A stretch of DNA of 64,000 bases from Microbispora amethystogenes (GCF_016863015.1 NZ_BOOB01000039.1:97372-161371); one strand, 5' to 3'; positions 50,365 to 59,740 are shown, numbered from the stretch's first letter. The notes: generated from the letters alone by a model not told the origin. Made by a program: numbers and translations.

Positions 50365-53300
50365 CGGGTGATCTCCCTGAGGTCGCGCAGGATCTCGGAC
50401 ACGGTGATCGGGTCGAGGCCGTCGAGGGACACGCCCGTCAGGGTCTGCTCGTCGGCGAACTCGGGGTAGCCGATCGAGATGCCCGGATCGAGACCGACGG
50501 TGACGGTCCCGCCGCCGGGCACGTCCCGCTCGATCCAGCCCTGCCAACCGGCGTCCTGCGGGTAGCCCCGCCGCCAGCCCCGCCGTTCCAGGCCGAGCAC
50601 CCGGCCCGTGGGAACTCTGGCGGCCAGGATCTCGCCCAGCAGGGTCTCGTCCGGGCCGTAGGTCTCCCGGCCCAGCTGCGGGAACGGCTGCAGGATCTCG
50701 TAGTCGGCGAACACCTCGGCCCACGCGGCCCGTTCCCCACCCAGCTCCAGCGGGTGTGCCACCCCGACGACGGCCTCGTCGGGCAACGTCAGCGTGTCGT
50801 CCTCGACGTCGGCGAAACTGCGGTCCTCGGCCACCCGCAGGGCGCCGGTGAGCCGGCCCGAGGAGTCGTAGAGCCCCCACACCAGCCGCCGCACGATGTG
50901 CCAGAGCAGCGGGTGGCCGACGAGCAGCCGCCGGAAGTCCGCACCGGTCCAGCGGCGCCGGTTCACCATGGCCTGCTCCAGCCGGTGGATGCTGTCCGCG
51001 GCCACGGCGCGCACGTCCTTCTTCAGCCCGGTGAACCGCTGGTAGGCGGCGGGCGCGAGCTCCGGATCGTCGTTCGCCCCCGGCTTGGGCAGGTTCTTCA
51101 GCCGCTTCCCCGCGGCGTCGGTCACGTACGGCTTGAGCTGCTCGTCGAAGCCGACGACAAATTGCCTGCGGCCGTAGTCGAGGGTCAGGCTGCCGTCGGC
51201 GGCCAGCCCGAAGTCGGGCACCAGCCGGTCGGCCAGCTCCTGCGAGGTCAGGCCGAGATCCGCGGCGACCTCGTTCATCTTCTGCCTGGCCCGGTTCTTG
51301 AGCCCGGTGAACTTGACCTTCTCGGCGATGCCGTGCAGGTGCATCAGGGCGACGTCGGAGCCGATGGCGGCCAGCAGGTCCAGGCCCGCGACCGCCCGCG
51401 AGTGCCCGCCGTCACCGGGCCAGGTCCTGATCAGCGGCGTCAGCCGCCGGATGGTCTCGTCGTCGCCGATCAGTGCCAGCGCGTCCATCACCCAGCTCTC
51501 CTTGGACGGATAGCCGGCCCCCTGCCAGCGCTGGAACAGGGCCCAGCCGAGGTCCGCGAGGCCGCGGCTGTCGCAGGCCTCCTTCACCAGGGTCAGACCC
51601 GCGTACGGGTCCCCGAGCCGGGAGATCGCCAGCATCGTCATCACGTGGCGGACCGCCTCGGGCGGCAGCACACCCGCGCCGCCGCGCAACTGGACCGGTG
51701 TGAAGACCGCGACCTCCGCCCACTCGGGCAGCACGGGCATCCTGGCGGGCAGCGCGTCGAGCGGGTCGGCCGCGAGCAGATCGGCGACCGCGGTCTCGGC
51801 GGCGGGGCCGTACCCCGCGGCGGCCTCCGTCACGGCCTCGCGGCCGTCGCCCGCGGCCAGCACCGCCAGCGCCTGCTCCGCCTGCCGCCGGGCCACTCCG
51901 GGTGTGCCCAGAGCCGCCGGGATCAGTGCCCTCGCGGCCGTCTCGGGGTGGCGGGCCAGCCACGCCAGCGCGGTGGCGCGCACCGACCTCAGCCGGGCCA
52001 GCCACTCGGCCATCAGCACGGCGATCTCCGGGGCGGTGAACGGAAGCAGCAGCGGAGCGATCTGGACGGGGGCGCGCCGGGCGCTGTCCAGCATCATGGG
52101 CAGCGCCGCCGGCCCGAACCTGGCGGCCACCTGCGGCATCCAGTCGGAGGCTCCCCACAGGTAGCCCGGGCGCCACTTCTCGATCAGCGGTGCGGCCAGC
52201 TCCTCGGGCCCGCCGGCGAACAGGGCGCTCTCGTCGTACGCGTACGAGGGGGTCTGCCGGCCAGTGGCGATCTGCTCGGCGATCCGGGAGGCGACCTTCT
52301 TCCACTCGCGCCGGGGCCGGTCCCAGGAACGGTGCTCCGGCAGGGCGGCACTCCAGGTGTCCCGCTCGCCCGGCCGCCACAGCACGGCCGGCTCGTCGGT
52401 GCACACCAGGTCGTTCACCACGGCGGGCTTGCGGGCCTTGCGCGGGCGGGTCCAGGGCGGGCTGACCAGCACCTCGGGCAGGGCGTCGAGCGGAGCGACA
52501 GGGACGGCCGGCGCGGCCGTGATCTTGTTGATCCGCCCGGTCGCGGCGTCGTCGACGCTCGCGAGCACCTCGGCCACCAGGCCGGGATGGGCCAGCACAT
52601 GGGCGCGCAGCAGCATGTCCACGACCTTGCCACCGGACGTGCCATTGGAGGTGGCGAGCATCCGCATCGCCCGGCGTGGGAAGCGGGCCGCCGCGCGCAG
52701 GAGTGCCGGCTCGGCGTGCTTGTGGTCGATCCGGTCGAGGATCGCCCGCATGGCCGCGTCGGTCGGCAGCTCGGCGAGCACGCCCAGCAGCCGCCGCCGG
52801 CTCTCCACGTCGTAGAGCTTGTCGTACCATCCGGCGAGCACCGGTACGGCCGCGCCTCCCATGCCATCGATGATCGTGGTGGGCAGAGCGAGGAAGTTCA
52901 TCACACCGTAGCCCGGCAGGTGGTCGGCGATGAGCGCCGCCTGCTCCGGCGTGCTGACCGCGGCGATCAGGCTGAGGGCGGGATTCGGGTTGACGCGGCT
53001 CACTTCGGCGCAGTCGTCCGCGACCCAGTCCACCTCGGTGGGGGCCAGGTAGGAGGCCGCCACCCGATGGTGGAGCCCGCCTTCCCGGCTCGCCTCCAGC
53101 GCCGCGACGACCTCGGCGTACTCGGCGTCCGGCACCGCCGAGAGGACGGCACGGACCCGCGAGGCGATTTCCATCCAGGGCCAGCCGTACCAATGATTGG
53201 GGGACTCATCGTCGGCGAGCCGCCGGATCGGCTGGGCGTACCCGTTGAGCGAGGCCAGTTCGGTCACGGCGGTCGCCGCGAACACCGGGCCGCGTGCGAC

Positions 53301-53918
53301 CAGCCAGGTCTCGGCGAACAGCGGCAACGACGTCCGCTCGTTCCACGGCAGGGCGGCGGCCACCAGCGAGGCGACCACCGCGGCGCCGAGCGGCGAGGGC
53401 TCCCCGGCCAGGTGCGCCGTGCCCGCGGCGGCGATCTCCTGGTCGGAGCACTTCGCCAGGGAATCGCGGATCAACTGCCGACGCTCGTTCACCATCGCGG
53501 CAAGTTGACTGGGCGCGCTCGCGTCCGGCCGCTTCACGGTGACCTGCACGCCACCCCGCCGCGGATGAAGAGCGCGCAGCCAGGCGGCCGGCATCGTCAG
53601 CCGGTCCTCGTCCTCGGCGTCGCCGATCCCTGCCGGAGAGGTCTCCTCCGGAGAAGTCGCGGCAGAGGAGGCCACGGGCGGGGAGGTCACCGGCGCGGCG
53701 GCCGCTTCGTCTTCCGTGTAACCCTTGCGCAGCTTCTCCGCCACCAGCTTGTCCGCAGCCGCCGTGGCGGCGGCAGCGGAGCCGAACGACTTGACCTGCG
53801 TCTGACCGGTCGCGCCGAGCCGTCCATAGCGAATGTTCAGCTCCGTACCGTCCTGGCGCACCTCCCAGAACTTCGCCGAACCGCCGCCGACATAGGTCAG
53901 CATCCGACCCGCGCTCAT
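50361..53918 (-). CDS. WGR-DUF4132 protein (YehI/MolR-like), first gene of the cluster
   Basis: This 1185-aa protein has an N-terminal WGR domain (KFWEVRQDGTELNIRYGRLG, with a Gly-Gln-Thr turn; residues 1-70), an acidic Ala/Pro linker, a very long HEAT-like helical middle and a C-terminal DUF4132 (LTLPDEAVVGVAHPLELG, RRGWRRGYPQDAGW). WGR domains in PARPs and MolR contact nucleic acids. GGAGG precedes the ATG at 53918. It opens the five-gene operon; the stop overlaps the TTG of the ATPase gene. Confidence 0.9.
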   Translation of the reverse strand: MSAGRMLTYVGGGSAKFWEVRQDGTELNIRYGRLGATGQTQVKSFGSAAAATAAADKLVAEKLRKGYTEDEAAAAPVTSPPVASSAATSPEETSPAGIGDAEDEDRLTMPAAWLRALHPRRGGVQVTVKRPDASAPSQLAAMVNERRQLIRDSLAKCSDQEIAAAGTAHLAGEPSPLGAAVVASLVAAALPWNERTSLPLFAETWLVARGPVFAATAVTELASLNGYAQPIRRLADDESPNHWYGWPWMEIASRVRAVLSAVPDAEYAEVVAALEASREGGLHHRVAASYLAPTEVDWVADDCAEVSRVNPNPALSLIAAVSTPEQAALIADHLPGYGVMNFLALPTTIIDGMGGAAVPVLAGWYDKLYDVESRRRLLGVLAELPTDAAMRAILDRIDHKHAEPALLRAAARFPRRAMRMLATSNGTSGGKVVDMLLRAHVLAHPGLVAEVLASVDDAATGRINKITAAPAVPVAPLDALPEVLVSPPWTRPRKARKPAVVNDLVCTDEPAVLWRPGERDTWSAALPEHRSWDRPRREWKKVASRIAEQIATGRQTPSYAYDESALFAGGPEELAAPLIEKWRPGYLWGASDWMPQVAARFGPAALPMMLDSARRAPVQIAPLLLPFTAPEIAVLMAEWLARLRSVRATALAWLARHPETAARALIPAALGTPGVARRQAEQALAVLAAGDGREAVTEAAAGYGPAAETAVADLLAADPLDALPARMPVLPEWAEVAVFTPVQLRGGAGVLPPEAVRHVMTMLAISRLGDPYAGLTLVKEACDSRGLADLGWALFQRWQGAGYPSKESWVMDALALIGDDETIRRLTPLIRTWPGDGGHSRAVAGLDLLAAIGSDVALMHLHGIAEKVKFTGLKNRARQKMNEVAADLGLTSQELADRLVPDFGLAADGSLTLDYGRRQFVVGFDEQLKPYVTDAAGKRLKNLPKPGANDDPELAPAAYQRFTGLKKDVRAVAADSIHRLEQAMVNRRRWTGADFRRLLVGHPLLWHIVRRLVWGLYDSSGRLTGALRVAEDRSFADVEDDTLTLPDEAVVGVAHPLELGGERAAWAEVFADYEILQPFPQLGRETYGPDETLLGEILAARVPTGRVLGLERRGWRRGYPQDAGWQGWIERDVPGGGTVTVGLDPGISIGYPEFADEQTLTGVSLDGLDPITVSEILRDLREITR

Positions 53919-54080
53919 ACCGATACCTCCACGCTGCGTCTGGTGTAGAGCCCGTCGTTCAATGGACTTCAAGCGTCACGGCGGAGCGACCGCGCCGTCT
54001 CGGACGCCTCCTCCTCGTGATCGCAGCGCGAGTATCGCGCTCGCGACCGACAATCCCGCTCCATCGATCGGCCGCTGCGG

Positions 54081-54126
54081 CGCTGGTGTGGAGGATTTGT
54101 GGCGTTAGCCGCCACGCTGGTGTGGA
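54081..54126. promoter_or_regulatory. Repeats before ThuA-like gene
   Basis: CGCTGGTGTGGA occurs at 54081-54092 and 54115-54126, 34 bp apart, and a GTGGCG-N5-CGCCAC inverted repeat (54099-54115) lies between. They sit in the divergent region between the yeh-like operon and the ThuA gene. The 253-bp region shows no gene. Confidence 0.4.
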
Positions 54127-54171
54127 ATGTGAAGATCACTGACGCTGATCCCGAGCGAGACAGGCGAGCGC

Positions 54172-54879
54172 ATGACAGGTGACCAGGGCCGCAGGGCCCT
54201 CGTGGTGCGGGGTGGCTGGGAAGGGCACGTCCCGGTGGAGGCCACCGAGTTGTTCATTCCGTTCCTGGAGAAGAACGGCTTCGAGGTGGTCCGGGCCGAC
54301 TCCCCGGCGCCGTACGCGGACAGCGCGTTCATGGCGGACGTCGATCTCATCGTGCAGTGCTACACGATGGGCACCATCGAGCCGGAGGAGGTGCGCGGGC
54401 TGGACGCCGCGATCCGGGCGGGCACGGGGATGGCGGGATGGCACGGCGGCATCGCCGACTCCTTCCGCAGCACCTCCGACTATCTGCACCTCATCGGAGG
54501 GCAGTTCGCCTGCCATCCGGGGAAGGACCCGGCCGAATGGCGCGAGGGCGCGGAGGAGAACTACTTCGTGCCGTACACCGTGAACATCCTGCCCGAGGCG
54601 GCCTCGCACCCCATCACGGAGGGCATCGCCGACTTCGACCTCGTCACCGAGCAGTACTGGGTGCTGACCGACGAGTACGTCGACGTGCTGGCGACGACGA
54701 CGCAGAAGGTCCGGCCGTGGGACCCCTGGCACCGGGAGGTCACCTCGCCGGCGATCTGGACCCGGCGGTGGGGGAGCGGGAAGGTCTTCGTCGCCACCCC
54801 GGGCCACAACCTCGAGGTCCTGCGGAACGACAGCGTGCGCACCGTCATCGAACGGGGGATGCTCTGGGCCTCCCGGTGA
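54172..54879 (+). CDS. ThuA-like (trehalose utilisation) protein
   Basis: This 235-aa protein belongs to the ThuA family, a class I glutamine-amidotransferase-like fold linked to sugar use in other bacteria. Markers are the N-terminal VVRGGWEGHVP, the central GMAGWHGGIADSF in place of a Cys nucleophile, and a late VFVATPGHNLEVLRN with a conserved His. It lacks the classic Cys of amidotransferases. The start ATG at 54172 has no strong ribosome site. Substrate unknown; nearby enzymes act on polysaccharides. Confidence 0.85.
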   Translation: MTGDQGRRALVVRGGWEGHVPVEATELFIPFLEKNGFEVVRADSPAPYADSAFMADVDLIVQCYTMGTIEPEEVRGLDAAIRAGTGMAGWHGGIADSFRSTSDYLHLIGGQFACHPGKDPAEWREGAEENYFVPYTVNILPEAASHPITEGIADFDLVTEQYWVLTDEYVDVLATTTQKVRPWDPWHREVTSPAIWTRRWGSGKVFVATPGHNLEVLRNDSVRTVIERGMLWASR

Positions 54880-54928
54880 ACGCGGGGAGCCGCGGGCTCT
54901 GACGGGCACGTAGAGACGGGCATGGAGA

Positions 54929-54956
54929 GGGGAGCGGGCGTGATCGCCCGCTCCCC
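54929..54956 (+). terminator. Terminator after ThuA-like gene
   Basis: GGGGAGCGGGCG (54929-54940) pairs perfectly with 54945-54956 around a TGAT loop and is followed by GTGTTCTTC. Confidence 0.75.
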
Positions 54957-54982
54957 GTGTTCTTCACGTCGTTTCTTCACGT

Positions 54983-55008
54983 CGCCCGTACGTCGTGACG
55001 TACGGGCG
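54983..55008 (-). terminator. Stem-loop after xylanase gene 1
   Basis: CGCCCGTACGT (54983-54993) pairs perfectly with 54998-55008 around a 4-base loop, 7 bases past the stop of the converging xylanase gene. Confidence 0.65.
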
Positions 55009-55014
55009 GGTGGG

Positions 55015-56103
55015 TCAGCCGATGGTGCAGGCCGAGCCGTTCAGGCTGAAGGCCGAGGGGGTGGGGTTGCTGCCGTTGTGCGTGCCCTGGAAGCCGAACG
55101 AGGTGCTGGCACCGGGGGCCAGCGAGCCGTTGTAGGACACGTTGCGTGCGGTGACCGACGAGCCGCTCTGGCTGACGGTGGCGTTCCAGGCGCTGGTGAC
55201 CTGCTGGCCGCCGGAGAAGGACCACGTCAGCGTCCACCCGTTGATGGCGCTGCTCCCGGTGTTGGTGACGCTGATGTCGGCGGTGAAGCCGTTGTTCCAC
55301 TCGTTCTTCACGTAGGACACGCGGCACGGTCCGCCGCCCTGCGGCGAGGAGGGCGAGGTCGAGGGCGTGACCGAGGGCGAGGGACGGGTGGACGGCGAGG
55401 ACGACGGCGAGGCGGAGGGGCTGGTGGTGGTGCCGTTGATCGTGACGTTGGAGTTGCCGCTGCTCTGGTAGCCCTCGGTGGCGAGGATCTGGTAGTCGTG
55501 GCTGCCGAGCTGCATGCCGTAGCGGGCCCAGGCGTCGAAGTGGTTGCCGATGGTGATGGTGCCGCCGACCCGCTTCTGCTGCCGGACGCTCCAGTACTGG
55601 TTGAACGTCTGGTTGCCGTCGATCGACGGGGCGTTGTACCGAGTCGTCTGGTAGACGTCGTAGGTGCCGCCGTCGCTGGTGACGGTGCCCTTGAAGGTGC
55701 CGGTGGGACGCCAGGAGCCCCAGCTGTCGACGATGTAGTACTCCACCAGCGGACCGCGGGTCCATCCGTACAGGGCCAGGTAGGCGTTGCCGGAGGGGTT
55801 GAAACTGCCGGAGTAGGTCACCGTTCTGCGCGCGCCGGGCTTCCAGCCCTTGCCGGCGACGAAGTTGTTGGTGTTCCGCCAGGAGGTGCTGTAGTTCCCG
55901 CCCGAGCCCAGGTCCATGGAGACCGTGCCCTGGCTGTCGGTCCAGAACGAGAAGAAGTACCCGTCGTGGGTGCCGGTCTGGTTGGTGGTGACGGCCGCGT
56001 GGGCCACACCGGGCAGCAGCGCCACCGCCGCGGCCAGCACCACCGCGGCCGTACGGCCGATCAACGACCGCAGACGGCCGCGGCCTCTCAAGTGCACGTT
56101 CAT
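55015..56103 (-). CDS. GH11 endo-xylanase with CBM2
   Basis: This is a secreted 362-aa family 11 beta-1,4-xylanase. A twin-Arg-like signal peptide ([12 protein letters not shown] then a hydrophobic core, cleavage after AHA) leads to the jelly-roll catalytic domain with nucleophile Glu121 in PLVEYYIVD and acid/base Glu210 in [12 protein letters not shown] Ser/Pro/Thr linker follows, then a C-terminal CBM2 ([18 protein letters not shown] ... [15 protein letters not shown]) with paired Cys. GAGGAGG precedes the ATG at 56103. It is divergent from a second, nearly identical GH11 gene. Confidence 0.95.
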   Translation of the reverse strand: MNVHLRGRGRLRSLIGRTAAVVLAAAVALLPGVAHAAVTTNQTGTHDGYFFSFWTDSQGTVSMDLGSGGNYSTSWRNTNNFVAGKGWKPGARRTVTYSGSFNPSGNAYLALYGWTRGPLVEYYIVDSWGSWRPTGTFKGTVTSDGGTYDVYQTTRYNAPSIDGNQTFNQYWSVRQQKRVGGTITIGNHFDAWARYGMQLGSHDYQILATEGYQSSGNSNVTINGTTTSPSASPSSSPSTRPSPSVTPSTSPSSPQGGGPCRVSYVKNEWNNGFTADISVTNTGSSAINGWTLTWSFSGGQQVTSAWNATVSQSGSSVTARNVSYNGSLAPGASTSFGFQGTHNGSNPTPSAFSLNGSACTIG

Positions 56104-56303
56104 GTACGTACTTCCTCCTCGTGAGAAAGGCCGAAGGCGGCCGGGCGGCGTCGGGCCGCCGGTGGCCTGTGGGGTCACGGCCGCCATCGGGCGTCGACGT
56201 CGCACAACGCGGCGGAGGGTGACCGGTCGTCGTGTCTGCGACGACCGGAGGACCACATCGCGGTCGGTGACCGGTTCCGACAGCGGTTGAGGCCCCTCGC
56301 CGA

Positions 56304-56357
56304 CGAAACTATCGATTGAACGGCGAAAGTGTCAGATGGCGTCCACACCGCTGTCAA
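56304..56357 (-). promoter_or_regulatory. Xylanase gene 1 promoter and operators
   Basis: On the minus strand, TTGACA (56357-56352), 18-bp spacer and GACACT (56333-56328) form the promoter. CGAAAGTGTCA (56324-56334) overlaps its -10 box and CGAAACTATCG (56304-56314) lies 20 bp further on. Confidence 0.65.
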
Positions 56358-56452
56358 CGACGCGTGTGAGGCGGGCCGGGGCCGACGATCTCGCCGCGTT
56401 CATCACCCCTGGCCACCGCCCCTCGTGGGCGATCCCTGCACGAAGTGGGCGA

Positions 56453-56556
56453 TGAAAATTTCGAGGATGACGCCGATTGCCGCCCAAAACGGCACCTGTT
56501 CTCGCGGCCCGCGCCTGTCTCGCTGCGTCGTGTAGCCGGAATCGTGAAACTTTCAC
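56453..56556. promoter_or_regulatory. Central GAAAnTTTC palindromes in xylanase control region
   Basis: TGAAAATTTCG (56453-56463) and the perfect palindrome GTGAAACTTTCAC (56544-56556) lie midway between the two xylanase promoters. Both match the GAAAnTTTC core. No gene is supported anywhere in 56104-56799. Confidence 0.55.
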
Positions 56557-56666
56557 CGACATTGACCGGCTCTTCACTCCCTGGAGTTCGGCTTCGTGCG
56601 ACTGGGCGACCAGCGTCTACACGAATCTCCACCTGCCCAAAGGGTTCTACGGGCCCTCCGAAATCG

Positions 56667-56720
56667 TTGACACCCCAAGTCAGGCGTGCCGATACTTTCG
56701 CCAATGCGCCGATAGTTTCG
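56667..56720 (+). promoter_or_regulatory. Xylanase gene 2 promoter and operators
   Basis: TTGACA (56667-56672), 18-bp spacer and GATACT (56691-56696) form the promoter. CGATACTTTCG (56690-56700) overlaps its -10 box and CGATAGTTTCG (56710-56720) lies 20 bp downstream, the mirror image of the gene 1 arrangement. Confidence 0.7.
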
Positions 56721-56799
56721 GCATCGGGTTGACCACGATTGCTGGCCGCGACCGTTCTCCCTGCCGTCTTCGGCTTGTTCACGAGGAGGAAGTACGTAC

Positions 56800-57795
56800 A
56801 TGAACGACGTTCACGTGCACTTGAGAGGCCGCGGCCGTCTGCGGTCGTTGATCGGCCGTGTGACCGCGGTGGTGCTGGCCGCGGCGGTGGCGCTGCTGCC
56901 CGGTGTGGCCCACGCGGCCGTCACCACCAACCAGACCGGTACCAACAACGGGTACTTCTTCTCGTTCTGGACCGACAGCCAGGGCACCGTCTCGATGGAC
57001 CTGGGATCGGGCGGAAACTACAGCACCTCCTGGCGCAACACCGGCAACTTCGTCGCCGGCAAGGGCTGGAAGCCCGGCGGACGCCGGACCATCACCTACT
57101 CCGGCAGCTTCAACCCGTCCGGCAACGCCTACCTGGCGGTCTACGGCTGGACCCGGGGCCCGCTGGTCGAGTACTACATCGTCGACAACTGGGGCACCTA
57201 CCGCCCGACGGGGACGTACAAGGGCACGGTGACCTCTGACGGCGGCACCTACGACGTCTACCAGACGACTCGGTACAACGCCCCGTCGATCGACGGCAAC
57301 CAGACGTTCAACCAGTACTGGAGCGTCCGGCAGCAGAAGCGGGTCGGCGGCACCATCACCATCGGCAACCACTTCGACGCCTGGGCCCGCTACGGCATGC
57401 AGCTCGGCAGCCACGACTACCAGATCCTCGCCACCGAGGGCTACCAGAGCAGCGGCAACTCCAACATCACCATCGGGGGCTCCGGCAACCCCACGTCGAA
57501 CCCGACCACTCCGCCCCCCGGCAACGGCGGCGGCTGCACCGCGACGCTCTCCGCCGGTCAGCAGTGGAGCGACCGCTACAACCTCAACGTCTCGGTGAGC
57601 GGTTCGAGCAACTGGACCGTCACGATGAACGTGCCGTCCCCGGCGAAGGTCCTCTCCACCTGGAACGTCAGCACCAGCTATCCCAGCTCGCAGCAGCTGG
57701 TCGCCAGGCCCAACGGCAGCGGCAACAACTGGGGTGTGACGATCCAGCACAACGGCAACTGGACCTGGCCGTCGGTCTCCTGCTCGGCGAGCTGA
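56800..57795 (+). CDS. GH11 endo-xylanase with C-terminal CBM2-like domain
   Basis: This 331-aa secreted xylanase has a catalytic domain almost identical to the divergent copy: nucleophile Glu124 in [10 protein letters not shown] and acid/base Glu213 in [10 protein letters not shown] short Pro/Thr/Gly linker leads to a different C-terminal module ([20 protein letters not shown] ... WPSVSCSAS), which looks CBM2-like with a terminal disulfide but is shorter and clearly different from the module of copy 1. The ATG at 56800 follows the same GAGGAGGAAGTACGTAC leader as copy 1. Both copies likely share one regulator. Confidence 0.95.
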   Translation: MNDVHVHLRGRGRLRSLIGRVTAVVLAAAVALLPGVAHAAVTTNQTGTNNGYFFSFWTDSQGTVSMDLGSGGNYSTSWRNTGNFVAGKGWKPGGRRTITYSGSFNPSGNAYLAVYGWTRGPLVEYYIVDNWGTYRPTGTYKGTVTSDGGTYDVYQTTRYNAPSIDGNQTFNQYWSVRQQKRVGGTITIGNHFDAWARYGMQLGSHDYQILATEGYQSSGNSNITIGGSGNPTSNPTTPPPGNGGGCTATLSAGQQWSDRYNLNVSVSGSSNWTVTMNVPSPAKVLSTWNVSTSYPSSQQLVARPNGSGNNWGVTIQHNGNWTWPSVSCSAS

Positions 57796-57818
57796 CACAC
57801 CGACCACACGGCACACAG

Positions 57819-57845
57819 GGCGCGGCGGCTCACACCCGCCGCGCC
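57819..57845. terminator. Stem-loop terminator after xylanase gene 2
   Basis: GGCGCGGCGG (57819-57828) pairs perfectly with 57836-57845 around a 7-base loop, between the convergent xylanase and DUF397 genes. Confidence 0.7.
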
Positions 57846-57904
57846 TCGTTCCCGTCCCACCCCCGCGCGTCCAGGGAGAGGCGGCACCGGCTACCGCCTG
57901 ATTT

Positions 57905-58114
57905 TCATCGGAGCAGGGAGTCGAAGTCTCCGGCTTTGATGCCGCTGACGAATGCCTGCCATTCGGCGGGGGTGAAGGCCAGCGTGGGGCCGTCCGGGTC
58001 CTTGCTGTCCCGTACGGCGACCACCCCCGGCAGGTTGACGGCCACCTCGACACACTGACCGCCGTTGTCACCGGAAAGCGACGACTTACGCCATACCGCA
58101 GCGCTCAGGTCCAT
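57905..58114 (-). CDS. DUF397 protein
   Basis: This 69-aa protein is a clear DUF397 member: VWRKSSLSGDNGGQCVEVA, VAVRDSKDPDGPTLAF and the WQAFVSGIKAGDFD end. DUF397 proteins are encoded next to XRE regulators throughout actinomycetes and in some cases antagonise them. Its ATG at 58114 overlaps the end of the XRE gene by 10 bases, so translation is coupled. Confidence 0.95.
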   Translation of the reverse strand: MDLSAAVWRKSSLSGDNGGQCVEVAVNLPGVVAVRDSKDPDGPTLAFTPAEWQAFVSGIKAGDFDSLLR

Positions 58115-58932
58115 CCCCGTCTCGCTTCCTCGATCATTTCGATGGACATGGATTCAGGATAGGCCCACCGGCGAATCGCCTCATAACGCTTCCAGATCGC
58201 GCTTACGGTGTCATGTTCTGTGGTGATCTGCCCTGCTGCAGAAGAGTCCACATGAACGGCGTCGGGTTGCCCGTCCGGAAGCTCGGCGATCATAAATGCG
58301 CCCAGCAATCCGGCGAGGCAAACCGGATCCACGACCTGGATGTAAACGGTCGGCCTTTGCGCGATCTCAAGTAGGTGATCGAGTTGTTCGCGCATCACCG
58401 CGGCCCCGCCGACCCTGCGGCACAGCACTCCCGGGTCGATGAGCACGAGGATGAGCGGGGGAGTCTCCCTGTCGAGGATTCTCCCGCGCTGCATCCGCGC
58501 CTGGACGCGCTCTTCCACCTCTTCAAGGGAGATCTGCGGGGCCTGACCGAACAGATGCCGGGCGTACGCCTCGGTCTGGAGGAGGCCGGGGATCAGGAGG
58601 GGGTCCCAGGAACGGAGGATGCGGGCGGTGGGCTCGATCTCCTCGACCCAGCTGCGGAACCAGACCGGGGCGCCGGGCTGGGCGACGATCCGCTGATAGA
58701 GCCGCGTGAACGAGACGCCGTCGGGCGTGCCGAAGAGCCGGTCCAGCCGTTCGGCGTCGGACTTCGACGGGGTCCGGGTGGCCTTCTCCAGGCGGCTCAC
58801 CTGGGTCTGGGTGCGGCCGAGGCGCGCGGCCACCGCCGCCTGCGAGAGCTGCGCGGCCTCCCGGAGGCGGCGCAGCTCCGCGCCGAAGCGCACCCTCGGG
58901 GACGCGGGATCGAGAGATGGCACAACATTCAT
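58105..58932 (-). CDS. XRE-family regulator with DUF5753 domain
   Basis: This 275-aa regulator has an N-terminal helix-turn-helix (LRRLREAAQLSQAAVAARLG, RTQTQVSRLEKATRTP) and a C-terminal DUF5753 (WFRSWVEEIEPTARILRSWDPLLIPGL split by the domain start; TEAYARHLFG; YPESMSIEMIEEARR). GGGAGG precedes the ATG at 58932. It is the usual partner of DUF397 and lies near a HATPase gene, the common arrangement in developmental loci of Streptomyces relatives. The 319-bp stretch 58933-59251 upstream holds no other gene. Confidence 0.93.
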   Translation of the reverse strand: MNVVPSLDPASPRVRFGAELRRLREAAQLSQAAVAARLGRTQTQVSRLEKATRTPSKSDAERLDRLFGTPDGVSFTRLYQRIVAQPGAPVWFRSWVEEIEPTARILRSWDPLLIPGLLQTEAYARHLFGQAPQISLEEVEERVQARMQRGRILDRETPPLILVLIDPGVLCRRVGGAAVMREQLDHLLEIAQRPTVYIQVVDPVCLAGLLGAFMIAELPDGQPDAVHVDSSAAGQITTEHDTVSAIWKRYEAIRRWAYPESMSIEMIEEARRGWT

Positions 58933-59251
58933 CGCATTTCCTCCCGATCAAGACAATTCCATTCGGCGTACGCGGGGTAATTCCGTGCCCAGTCCACGAC
59001 AGGCCAGGGGGTGTCATGACCTGCGCTGTTTCGGCCTGCCGAACCACTCGCCGGCCCGATGACGGAAAGGAAGTCTAGGCGCGGGTCGTCCATTCGGGAA
59101 AGCCGGATAAAAGCAGAGCGCGCATTTCTCCGGCGGCTGCACGGTCGATCCCGGATGAACGCGGTGAAACTCCTCCGCCAACCGGGCGAGGGGAGGTCCG
59201 CGCAGGGCGGAGAAAGGCCGGGAGGCCGAATCTCCAGGCTGGAGGCGATCG

Positions 59252-59740
59252 GTGACGGCGGGCGAGCGGCACGAGGGGTTCGCCGGGACGAGCCGGAAGC
59301 CGCGCGGCGCGGGCGTGCGCGCCTCGCCGGTCCCTCGGCCGTACGGCACCTGGCGGCGGGAGTTCCCCGGGGCGGACAGATCGGTCTCCGAGGCTCGGGA
59401 GTGGGCGCGCGGCCTGCTCGGAGAGCGGGTCGCGGCACCGGTCCTCGACGACGTGGTGCTGCTGCTGAGCGAGGTGGTCACCAACGCCGTCACGCACTCC
59501 GACTCGGGACGCGACGAGGACGGCCGGGTGGCGGTGCGGGTGACCTGCGACACCGGAGGCGTACGCGTCGAGGTGCGCGACGGCGGATCGGCCACCGGCG
59601 CGCCGGTGGTGCGGGCGCCGGACACCGAGGCCGTCGGCGGGCGCGGCCTCTGGCTGGTGGACGGACTCGCCACCGCATGGGGTGCGTGGCAGGACGACAC
59701 CGGCACATCGGTCTGGTTCCGGGTGGCCGCGCGCCGGTGA
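59252..59740 (+). CDS. RsbW-like HATPase (anti-sigma-type) protein
   Basis: This 162-aa protein has the GHKL ATPase fold of anti-sigma kinases: VLLLSEVVTNAVTHS (N-box), VEVRDGGSATG and GGRGLWLVDGLATAWG (G boxes). The N-terminal ~35 residues are basic and low complexity. The start is a GTG at 59252 with GGAGG upstream. Such proteins accompany XRE/DUF397 pairs and may bind a sigma factor or act in a partner switch; the target is not visible here. Confidence 0.88.
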   Translation: MTAGERHEGFAGTSRKPRGAGVRASPVPRPYGTWRREFPGADRSVSEAREWARGLLGERVAAPVLDDVVLLLSEVVTNAVTHSDSGRDEDGRVAVRVTCDTGGVRVEVRDGGSATGAPVVRAPDTEAVGGRGLWLVDGLATAWGAWQDDTGTSVWFRVAARR

